Origin: an uncultured Bacteroidia bacterium
Lineage (GTDB): Bacteria; Bacteroidota; Bacteroidia; Bacteroidales; F082
DNA length: 38,441 nt
Assembly (NCBI GenBank): GCA_902770835.1
Contig: CACXUM010000034.1
Location: 1 to 38,441, forward strand
Reading direction: 5' to 3'
Positions within the stretch are counted from its first letter, which is position 1, and every line of letters starts with the position of its first letter. The notes beneath the pieces were generated by a model. The model saw only the letters and a list, made by a program, of their open reading frames with translations, did no database searches and was not told the origin of the DNA. The position numbers and the translations under genes are program-made. This document shows positions 32,501-38,441 of this stretch, piece after piece.

Positions 32501-34678
32501 GCCAAGACGGGCACTTTGCAGACCATCGAGAACGAGATTTTAGCCAAGATGATGAGCGAAGACGCTGGAGAAGAGGCGGTTAAGGAGGAAAAACATGCCG
32601 ACACGAACAATGTTCCGTTGTCATACGCGCAGATGGGCGTTTATGTGGATTGCGTAAAGCAGCCAGAGGCCACCGTTTATAATATCCCGATGGCGGTTCG
32701 TTTCCCCAAGGATGTGGACATCACCCTGCTTACCACGGCATTGGAAACCCTCGTCAAGGCACATCCCCAGATGCGGGCGCATTTTGGAAGTTCGGGTTCC
32801 GACATCATCCAAATCATTGATTTCGACCAACCTATTGAAGTTCTGCACAGCCAGCACAACGAGGCAGAGATGGACCAATACAAACGGGAATTCGTCAAGC
32901 CGTTCAATTTGAGGCAAGGCCCGCTCTACCGCATGGAGATTGTCACCACCGAGCAGTGGGTCTATCTGATGCTCGATTTCCATCATCTCGTCATGGATGG
33001 CGGCTCCTTCGACCTGTTTTTGACCCAACTCTTTGAATTGCTCAACGGTCATGAGATTGAACCCGAATCGTTCACCTACGCTGATTTTGTGGCAGCAGAG
33101 AAGGCCGCCGAAAACAGCCCCGAACACACTGCCGCCAAGGACTTCTTCCAAGAACGTTTGGGCAAGGTGGAGGGCGTGACCGAGGTTCCTTCAGACCTGA
33201 CCAACCCCAAAGAGCAAGGCGTGATAGAAGCCCTGTCGAGTCCGTTGGATTTTGATGCCATTGAGAACTTCTGCCGTCAGCACAATATCACTCCGGCGCA
33301 CCTCACCCTTGCTGCAACCTTCTACGCACTTTCGCGTTTCACCAACAATGAGCAATTGTGCATCACCACCATCAGCAATGGGCGTTCCGACTTGCGCATC
33401 AGCAATACGACAGGTATGTTTGTCAATACTTTGGCATTGAGTTCCACCATCGGCGAACAGACAGTGCTTGAGTTCCTTGACGAGACCAGCAAACAATTCG
33501 ATGAGACGCTGCGGCATGAGAAATATCCTTTCGCGCAAATCGCCAACGACTACGACCTTTCCGCCGAAATCATGTTTGCCTACCAGATGGGCGTTATCGA
33601 AGAGCATAAGTTCAAAGGCCAGACGATTGCCATTGAGAGTATGGAGTCTGACGTGCCCAAGTTCCGCGTCGCTTTTTATATCATGAACGACAAGACGGGC
33701 AAGCCGAGCGTGTGTGTGGAATATGACAATGGCCGCTACAGCCACGATCTGATGCAGACCCTGGCCCAGTCGATTTGCAACGCTGCAAAGGCGTTCATTC
33801 GTCAGCCGGAAATGAAATTGCAGCAGGTGTCGCTGTTGGATGCCGGGCAAACCGAAATCCTCGACAGCTTCAACCAGACCGACGTGCCTTACGACGACAC
33901 CCAGACCATCATCTCGCTGTTCCGCAAGCAAGTGGCCCAAACTCCAGACAACATGGCGGTGGTGTACCTTGACAAGCACTATACTTACAAAGAAGTGGAT
34001 GCCATTTCGGAGCGTATCGCCAATTACCTTGTGAAACAAGGCCTTGGCAACGAGGATGTGGTCTCGGTGCTTATCCCGCGCTGCGAATGGATGGCCATTG
34101 CCTCTTTGGGCGTGCTGAAGGCCGGTTGCGCTTATCAGCCTCTCGACCCGAGTTATCCTGACGAGCGCTTGAACTTCATGATGAAGGATGCCAACGCCAA
34201 GTTGCTCATCGCCGATGAAGAATTGCGTCCCATCGTTGATGAATACCAAGGTGAGGTGCTGCTGACGAAAGACATCGACACCCTGCCTACGGCTGAGCCT
34301 GTAAAGGCCGACATCACGCCTTCGAGCCTCTTTATTATGCTCTATACAAGCGGTTCGACGGGCACGCCCAAGGGCTGCCAATTGGAACACGGCAATTTGG
34401 TGGCTTTCTGCCATTGGTACCAGAGACACTATGGCCTGACTTCCAACGACAAGGTGGCCGCCTACGCCAGTTACGGCTTCGATGCCTGCATGATGGATAT
34501 GTATCCAGCGCTGACATGCGGTGCCTGTGTCTATATCATCGGCGAGGACATCCGCTTGAACTTACCTGATTTGAATGATTACTTCAATTCAAATGGCATA
34601 ACCCATTCATTTATAACGACACAGGTTGGTTACCAGTTCGCGACCAATCTCGGCACTCAACCCGCCGACCAACTATAA
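29528..34678 (+). CDS. Nonribosomal peptide synthetase, C-A-T-C-A(partial), truncated by frameshift
   Basis: A 1716-residue NRPS portion. C1 spans about 1-430 (HHIISDG, His132-Gly138). A1 spans about 445-920 (LYTSGTTGTPKG at 583, NLYGPTE at 714, YRTGD, GRKDGQVKIRGFRIEL, NQNQKVNKK at 907). T1 carries the carrier Ser968 in GLTSIM, a variant of the usual LGGxS. C2 spans about 1040-1450 (HHLVMDG, His1152-Gly1158). A2 starts near 1470 (LYTSGSTGTPKG at 1605). The frame ends abruptly 11 codons after YQFATN, in the middle of A2, because about 47 bp are missing compared with A1. The N-terminal C domain implies that an acyl or aminoacyl donor is condensed first. A 5 x 7-bp repeat lies inside A1. No phosphopantetheinyl transferase is nearby. 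Confidence 0.9.
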   Translation: MKTTTDATAPLTRSQYGIYAECVSHENEVFYNLPFLFVFDGSLDADRLCRAIETTIMAHPTFFTRIGVTDDGEPFQSVDMEKEDFSLNVEQVLDLEAEKQKFIEPFKLYGGRLFHTKVMRDANHTYWLFDMHHIISDGTSYNIIIRDVETAYNGGTLAPEEMTMRELAHAEAEMRKTPAFEEGKQWYAQNFDCGDTFTQLIPDREIPGQSDAHLDRILNIDMDRVDAFCKANDIKKSAFFTGAYAYLLAKYNNEQESLFNTVYNGRTEPKFQHSVGMTVKTLPVYSKFTDDTTVLDFLKANQEQMDGCRKHDIYAYSDLMADLNLQSNSIFVWHGLLLDYTELMGKPMQAIQLSKHNEEVSFYLMAFYVGKQYHIRAEYNANEYSETLIAQFMESYEATLEGFLSQTNLRDIDITTKSQCALLDSFNQTDTELDKNATIVSMFREQVAKTPDNIAVVYKDKRFTYRELDEISDRIAAYIHGKGLQAEDVVSILIPRCEWMPIVSMGVLKAGCAYQPLDPTYPSERLNFMMQDASVKLLIADESLRDIVNEYQGDVLLTKDINQLPTADCQLPTVNPEDLFIMLYTSGTTGTPKGCQLVHRNLVAFCEWYHRRFSLTSGCKVTAYASFGFDANMMETYPALTCGATIYIIPEELRLDLLALNEYFEQEQITHGFMTTQVAYQFATSVENHCLRYLLTGGEKLAPLTPPTNYTLANLYGPTESTVCITSFDVTKPMKDIPIGAALDNTKLYIVDKAGHRLPVGAAGELWVAGPQVSRGYLNRPEKTAEVYIANPFDTNEKYAHIYRTGDIVRYLPDGNIQFVGRKDGQVKIRGFRIELKEVEGVILQFPGIKDATVQAFDEEGGGKFIAAYIVSDEAVDIQALNDFILDQKPPYMVPAVTMQIDRIPLNQNQKVNKKALPKPEKKAAEAVVESNVPMNLLEQEIHGIIAKIINTDDFGVTTVLGYVGLTSIMAIKLAIQINKRFGVTLDSKSLAKTGTLQTIENEILAKMMSEDAGEEAVKEEKHADTNNVPLSYAQMGVYVDCVKQPEATVYNIPMAVRFPKDVDITLLTTALETLVKAHPQMRAHFGSSGSDIIQIIDFDQPIEVLHSQHNEAEMDQYKREFVKPFNLRQGPLYRMEIVTTEQWVYLMLDFHHLVMDGGSFDLFLTQLFELLNGHEIEPESFTYADFVAAEKAAENSPEHTAAKDFFQERLGKVEGVTEVPSDLTNPKEQGVIEALSSPLDFDAIENFCRQHNITPAHLTLAATFYALSRFTNNEQLCITTISNGRSDLRISNTTGMFVNTLALSSTIGEQTVLEFLDETSKQFDETLRHEKYPFAQIANDYDLSAEIMFAYQMGVIEEHKFKGQTIAIESMESDVPKFRVAFYIMNDKTGKPSVCVEYDNGRYSHDLMQTLAQSICNAAKAFIRQPEMKLQQVSLLDAGQTEILDSFNQTDVPYDDTQTIISLFRKQVAQTPDNMAVVYLDKHYTYKEVDAISERIANYLVKQGLGNEDVVSVLIPRCEWMAIASLGVLKAGCAYQPLDPSYPDERLNFMMKDANAKLLIADEELRPIVDEYQGEVLLTKDIDTLPTAEPVKADITPSSLFIMLYTSGSTGTPKGCQLEHGNLVAFCHWYQRHYGLTSNDKVAAYASYGFDACMMDMYPALTCGACVYIIGEDIRLNLPDLNDYFNSNGITHSFITTQVGYQFATNLGTQPADQL
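31213..31247 (+). repeat. Five tandem heptamers inside the A1 domain
   Basis: CCAACTG, CCAACTG, CCGACTG, CCAACTG and CCAACTG follow head to tail. They encode the linker QLPTADCQLPTV just ahead of the A3 core motif. The paralogous A2 domain has a non-repetitive linker of the same length (TLPTAEPVKADIT), so the array was probably acquired or amplified in place without changing the frame. Confidence 0.9.
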
Positions 34679-36758
34679 GATGTACAACGGCTATGGTCCG
34701 ACGGAATGTACCATTTTCACCACAAATTACTGGGTGAAGGATTACGAATTGGACATCCCCATCGGCAAGCCGTTAGACAATCTGAGACTCTATATCGTTG
34801 ACAAGCAATTCAACAGACTTCCCATCGGCGCCATGGGCGAGTTGTGGGTCACGGGACCGCAAGTGAGCCGTGGCTATCTGAACCGTCCCGAAAAGACTGC
34901 CGAGACCTATATAAAGAATCCTTTCAGCGACGACCCGAAGCACAGTCGTGTGTATCGCACTGGCGACATCGTGCGTTACCTCCCAGATGGCAACATCCAG
35001 TTTGTGGGTCGTAAAGACGGTCAGGTGAAGATTCGTGGTTTCCGCATCGAATTGAAGGAAGTCGAGGCCGTCATCCGACAATTCCCGGGCATCAAGGATG
35101 CTACCGTGCAAGACTTTGAGTATGAGAACGGTGGGAAGTACATCGCCGCCTACATCGTCAGCGACGAGAAGGTGGACATCAAGGCACTGAACGCCTTCAT
35201 CGGGCAGCAGAAACCGCCTTATATGATTCCTGCCGCCACGATGCAAATCGACGCCATCCCGCTCAACCAGAACCAGAAGGTGAACCGAAAAGCATTGCCT
35301 GCTCCTGTCATTCAGACTGCCGACCACGAGTATGTGGAGCCTGCCAACGAGGTCGAGAGGCTGTTCTGCAAGATTTACAGCGACATTTTGTCGATGGACA
35401 AGATTGGCGCGACCGACAACTTCTTCGAGTTGGGCGGCACCTCGCTCATGGTGACCCGCGTCATCATCGAGGCCGACAAGGCCGGTCATCATATCGCTTA
35501 CGGCGATGTGTTCGCCAACCCGACACCGCGAATGTTGGCCAACTTCCTCACCGGCGGCACCGTCGACGAGGACGAGGAGGCCCGCAACTACAACTATGGT
35601 CCCGTCAACCGCATCCTTGAAGGCAACACCCTCGACGCTTTCCGCAACGGCGAGCGTCAAACCATTGGGAATGTGCTGCTTACGGGAGCCACAGGCTTCT
35701 TGGGCATCCATATCCTCAAGGAACTCATCGACCGCGAGGATGTGCCTGTCATTTGGTGTATGGTGAGAGCCGAGAACGAGGAAAAGGCCGAGCGTCGACT
35801 GAAAGGGATGTTGTATTACTACTTCAGCCACAACTATAACGAGTTGTTTGGTAGTCGTTTGCGTGTCATCAATGGCGATGTGACCCAAGAAATCAAGGTG
35901 GATGGCAAAGTCGATACCGTTTTCAATTGCGCTGCCGTGGTGAAGCACTTCTCCAAAGGCACCGAGATTGAGGATGTCAATGTGGGCGGCGCGGCACACT
36001 GCGTCAAATTCTGCCTGCTGAACAACGCCCGACTGATTCATGTTTCCACCTACAGCACCGCTGGAATGTCCATCAATGGGATGCCGCCAGAGGATACGGT
36101 TTATACGGAGCAAAAACTCTATTTCGGCCAGAACCTTGACAACCAATACGTACACTCGAAATTTATCTCCGAGCGTATCGTGCTGGATGCCGTGGCCTTG
36201 CACAAGTTGAACGCCAAGGTGATGCGTGTGGGCAATCTTGCGCCGCGTTCCACCGATGGAGAGTTCCAGATCAACTTCCAGACCAACAGTGCGATGGGTC
36301 GTATCAGGGTGTATCAAATGTTGGGCTGCTATCCATACGATTTGACTGACGCGCCGATGGAGTTCTCACCCATCAACGAGGTCGCCAAGGCCATCGTGAC
36401 GCTTTCGGAAACGCCGCAATCGTGCTGCCTGTTCCATCCTTACAACAACCACTATGTCCACTTCGGTGACGTTTTGGAGGAACTTTCAAAGGTCACTCAG
36501 GGTCCGCGTCAGGTGGAGGCCGAGGCCTTCAACGAGGCTTTGGAAACCGCCAAGCAAGACCCCGAAAAGGCCAAGCGCCTTTCCAGTCTGCTGGCCTACC
36601 AAGACATGGCACACGGACAAAAGGCTATGATGATTCTCGCCGATAACCAATACACTTCACAAGTGTTGTATCGCCTTGGGTTCCGCTGGTCGAGCACTTC
36701 GTGGGATTATGTTGATCAGATGCTGAAGGCCATTGCCGGGTTTGGGTATTTTGAATAA
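34626..36758 (+). CDS. NRPS C-terminal part: A2(rest)-T-reductase, separate frame
   Basis: A 710-residue frame continuing the NRPS in a different phase. It begins inside A2 with NPPTNYKMYNGYGPTE and runs through A7-A10. T2 has the standard FFELGGTSLM with Ser273 as carrier site. A thioester reductase domain (about 345-710) follows: NADPH loop LLTGATGFLG (351-360), a catalytic Tyr508-x-x-x-Lys512 (YVHSK) and VSTYSTAG. The reductase would release the peptide as an aldehyde (or alcohol) instead of hydrolysing it. The ATG at 34626 is only where the frame opens, and M at 34680 is equally possible. Neither has evident translation signals, so as it stands this is probably not made as a working protein. 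Confidence 0.85.
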   Translation: MVTSSRPISALNPPTNYKMYNGYGPTECTIFTTNYWVKDYELDIPIGKPLDNLRLYIVDKQFNRLPIGAMGELWVTGPQVSRGYLNRPEKTAETYIKNPFSDDPKHSRVYRTGDIVRYLPDGNIQFVGRKDGQVKIRGFRIELKEVEAVIRQFPGIKDATVQDFEYENGGKYIAAYIVSDEKVDIKALNAFIGQQKPPYMIPAATMQIDAIPLNQNQKVNRKALPAPVIQTADHEYVEPANEVERLFCKIYSDILSMDKIGATDNFFELGGTSLMVTRVIIEADKAGHHIAYGDVFANPTPRMLANFLTGGTVDEDEEARNYNYGPVNRILEGNTLDAFRNGERQTIGNVLLTGATGFLGIHILKELIDREDVPVIWCMVRAENEEKAERRLKGMLYYYFSHNYNELFGSRLRVINGDVTQEIKVDGKVDTVFNCAAVVKHFSKGTEIEDVNVGGAAHCVKFCLLNNARLIHVSTYSTAGMSINGMPPEDTVYTEQKLYFGQNLDNQYVHSKFISERIVLDAVALHKLNAKVMRVGNLAPRSTDGEFQINFQTNSAMGRIRVYQMLGCYPYDLTDAPMEFSPINEVAKAIVTLSETPQSCCLFHPYNNHYVHFGDVLEELSKVTQGPRQVEAEAFNEALETAKQDPEKAKRLSSLLAYQDMAHGQKAMMILADNQYTSQVLYRLGFRWSSTSWDYVDQMLKAIAGFGYFE

Positions 36759-36770
36759 TTAGAGAAGGAG

Positions 36771-36805
36771 AAAAGGACTCCCGTCGACGATGGGAGTCCT
36801 TTTTT
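36771..36805 (+). terminator. Rho-independent terminator after the NRPS
   Basis: AAAAGGACTCCC (36771-36782) pairs with GGGAGTCCTTTT (36792-36803) around a 9-nt loop, followed by a T run. It ends 47 bp after the NRPS stop codon. It also faces the minus-strand traX-like gene. Confidence 0.9.
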
Positions 36806-36815
36806 GTCTTTTGCA

Positions 36816-37529
36816 TTATCTTACAAGATAAATCACCAACATGTGAAGCGGATAAAACGCATAGAAGAAATACTTCCAAAATATCGACTTGATAAACCCG
36901 CGTTCCCCATTGTATAGGCAGGTCAGCAGTAACGACATAAAAACCATTGCCTTCATGGAAAGTAACACGGGTGCAACGATACATTGAATGACTTTTTCTT
37001 TTCTTAAACCATACATTAGCAAGATAAATACAAAGCCTGCTGTTTGGTAGTCGGCGTGCATATACCTAGTAATCAAAAACATAATTAGTAATATCACCAT
37101 GCTTAGGATAGGCTTATTTTTGAAGTGTTCCAGACAGCACATCGCAAGGTAACCTAAAAGCAAAGTGAACATAACGTTCTGTTTTGCAAACAACAATGCA
37201 CCACCATTCATCAGATTGAATGGAATTTCGGAAAGCAAAGCCAAAACAAACAGGTTTAGGCCATATTTTTTCCTGTTTCTTGTATTCAAAAAGCCCTAGA
37301 CCAATAAGAAAACGAAAATAGGAAAGGCAAACCTCCCGAACATCAACATTAGTTGCATCAGTGATATTGGTTTTCCCGCAAAACTAAACCAAACACTGTT
37401 AACCCATGTAGTTTTTTGGAAATAGAATTTTGCGAAATGGTCAGCAAGCATTGAGATACATGCGATTACTTTCAATGCGCTGCCACTGAGTATTTTAATT
37501 CGACTTGGCAAAAGGATTTGTGTATCCAT
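36816..37529 (-). pseudogene. TraX-family membrane protein with in-frame TAG
   Basis: A 237-codon frame for a TraX-like polytopic membrane protein (relatives of the F-pilin acetylase; role in chromosomal copies unknown). The N-terminal part SGSALKVIACISMLADHFAKF continues to FGRFAFPIFVFLLV. A TAG (37296-37298) follows, and the same frame continues GFLNTRNRKKYGLNLFVLALLSEIPFNL to a TAA. TraX relatives have Glu at or near this place, so a GAG-to-TAG change is likely. There is no frameshift and the rest looks undamaged, so the lesion is recent or a sequencing error. The gene starts 1 bp after the LolA-like gene stop and is its operon partner. Confidence 0.75.
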
Positions 37530-37530
37530 A

Positions 37531-38163
37531 TTAGTTTTCTCGCTTGTCAACAATAGTGGCTTTCGGGTACTTCTTCGGGTCGAAAGTGACTTGCTCTTCG
37601 GTGACACCAAAGGAAATGTCGCGCATGGTCACCGAGGCAGCCGTGACGCTTGTGGTCAGGCTTACAGGCCAATAGGTCCCTTTGGCCACAACCAAATCCA
37701 TCCTTTTGGGAGCGTCCTTGTCGGGATTCGACTTCGATCTCTTGCAGCGGATGTGCCATTCGGTGGCAGTTTCCTTGTCGATTTTGATGTCATAACCGTC
37801 TGTGATGCCCTTGAACAACTTAGTGTCGCCGTCCGTTTCGGTTTTTTCCTTGGGTTTTGCGTTGGTGATTTCAATTTGGTTCTTTCCAAAATCGTAAGTC
37901 CAGTCCGTTTTTCCATCGCTCCAAGTGATGAATTGATTGTCATCCCTATTTGCCTCAACACGCATCTTGTCGCCCAAGACATAACTTCGTGAACTTATCG
38001 TTCCAATAATGAACACCTTGATGTCCATAGTCATGGCAAAGCCTTCACTTTCGTTGTGTTTGCTCATCTCTGCCTCCATGCGAGAGACGATTTCTTCTGC
38101 GGTTTGAGCCATGACAGCGGTGGTCAAGGCGATAAAGCCAATGATTGCGATTAGTTTTTTCAT
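37531..38163 (-). CDS. LolA-like outer-membrane lipoprotein carrier family protein
   Basis: A 210-residue exported protein with a signal peptide (MKKLIAIIGFIALTTAVMAQ). The mature part fits the LolA fold: an N-terminal AEEIVSRMEAEM helix, then strands with SYVLGDKMRVEA, ITWSDGKTDWTYDFGKNQIEI and DLVVAKGTYWPVSLTT, ending VTFDPKKYPKATIVD. LolA carries lipoproteins through the periplasm to the outer membrane. Bacteroidota have several LolA-like proteins and this one need not be the main carrier. It is followed after 1 bp by the traX-like gene. Confidence 0.75.
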   Translation of the reverse strand: MKKLIAIIGFIALTTAVMAQTAEEIVSRMEAEMSKHNESEGFAMTMDIKVFIIGTISSRSYVLGDKMRVEANRDDNQFITWSDGKTDWTYDFGKNQIEITNAKPKEKTETDGDTKLFKGITDGYDIKIDKETATEWHIRCKRSKSNPDKDAPKRMDLVVAKGTYWPVSLTTSVTAASVTMRDISFGVTEEQVTFDPKKYPKATIVDKREN

Positions 38164-38206
38164 GGTTTTTGTTGAATAAGATTGATTTGCGATTCAGTTT
38201 AGGTTG

Positions 38207-38214
38207 CAAAAATA
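38207..38214 (-). promoter_or_regulatory. -7 element of the lolA-traX operon
   Basis: TATTTTTG on the minus strand, 43 bp before the ATG at 38163. No good TTG is seen at 19-21 nt. It lies directly behind the terminator of the upstream gene, as expected for a fresh promoter. Confidence 0.5.
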
Positions 38215-38246
38215 ATGGTTTTTCTCGACTTATAGCCAGATATAAT

Positions 38247-38280
38247 AAAAAAGTAGAGCCGCTGCACGCAACGGCTCTAC
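38247..38280 (-). terminator. Rho-independent terminator behind the etfA fragment
   Basis: GTAGAGCCG and CGGCTCTAC (38253-38261 and 38272-38280) form a 9-bp stem. On the minus strand the stem is followed by TTTTTTATTA. It ends transcription coming from the right-edge gene, 26 bp after its stop codon. Confidence 0.88.
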
Positions 38281-38306
38281 AATGATAACCAATAATCCGA
38301 TTAGGA

Positions 38307-38441
38307 TTATTTTTCGATCTCCTTCTTCAACCTCTCCGTCAGCATGGGGACAATCTTGTGCAGGTCTCCAACGATGCCGAGGTCGGCGACGCTGAAGATG
38401 GGCGCGAACTTGTCCTTGTTGATGGCGATGATGAAGTCGGA
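38307..38441 (-). CDS. etfA: Electron transfer flavoprotein alpha subunit, C-terminal end (partial)
   Basis: Only the last 44 codons and the TAA stop are inside the window; the 5' part lies beyond the right edge. They read [20 protein letters not shown] and then [20 protein letters not shown], the conserved FAD-binding C terminus of EtfA/FixB (AINKD-APIF-AD-GIVGDL). EtfA with EtfB carries electrons from acyl-CoA or other dehydrogenases, and in anaerobes may take part in electron bifurcation. A terminator follows directly. Confidence 0.88.
   Translation of the reverse strand, partial: SDFIIAINKDKFAPIFSVADLGIVGDLHKIVPMLTERLKKEIEK

Noticed and set aside
37296-37298. Two separate small membrane-protein genes instead of one traX-like gene
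   Set aside because: Both halves lie in the same frame and together make one continuous TraX alignment; the second half has no start signals of its own.

Overview
The window looks like a chromosomal piece of a member of Bacteroidales (Bacteroidota). The basis is: repeated promoters of the Bacteroidota form TTG-N19-TAnnTTTG (for example at 162-191, 10132-10161 and 21603-21633); a protein with a type IX secretion C-terminal sorting domain (15475-17100); a GldI-like FKBP lipoprotein directly behind an NrnA-type phosphoesterase; a DUF4301 protein; and a transketolase split into two subunits. No rRNA is visible, so a genus cannot be given.

Layout. 1-955: a minus-strand promoter and leader running off the left edge, then a very AT-rich non-coding stretch with several palindromes in front of a small XRE regulator (956-1366). 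1435-6562: nrnA followed by four consecutive FKBP-type prolyl isomerase lipoproteins, closed by a strong hairpin terminator at 6581. 6609-12848 (minus): a polysaccharide block with an O-antigen ligase/polymerase, two Wzz-like chain-length proteins and a Wzx-like flippase, preceded by a DUF1016/PDDEXK nuclease. 12960-17100: clpS, a RelA-type ppGpp synthetase whose hydrolase site is destroyed, and a CotH-family protein exported by type IX secretion. 17100-18548: four 24-bp repeats with an exact 32-bp period, then an AAA/DUF4143 ATPase. 18573-21582 (minus): two outer-membrane proteins. 21670-23925: DUF456 and the two transketolase subunits. 23922-27616 (minus): DUF4301, an MscS channel and a RyR-domain protein in one operon.

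27741-36805 looks like an acquired island. A tRNA-Leu(GAG) gene with a duplicated T-arm is followed by TTGCCCCACC direct repeats, an IS3-family element, and a large nonribosomal peptide synthetase of C-A-T-C-A-T-R architecture. Gut-bacterial NRPSs of this layout are known to release dipeptide aldehydes. Here the second adenylation domain is broken by a deletion of about 47 bp that splits the gene into two reading frames. After a clear terminator come a traX-like gene with one in-frame TAG, a LolA-like protein, and the C-terminal 44 codons of an electron transfer flavoprotein alpha subunit at the right edge.

The most interesting items are the NRPS island and its lesion, the 4 x 32-bp repeat array, the tRNA with two T-arms, the MscS-RyR gene pair, the nine FKBP-like domains in four lipoproteins, and a perfect 14-bp-arm palindrome inside the DUF1016 coding sequence.
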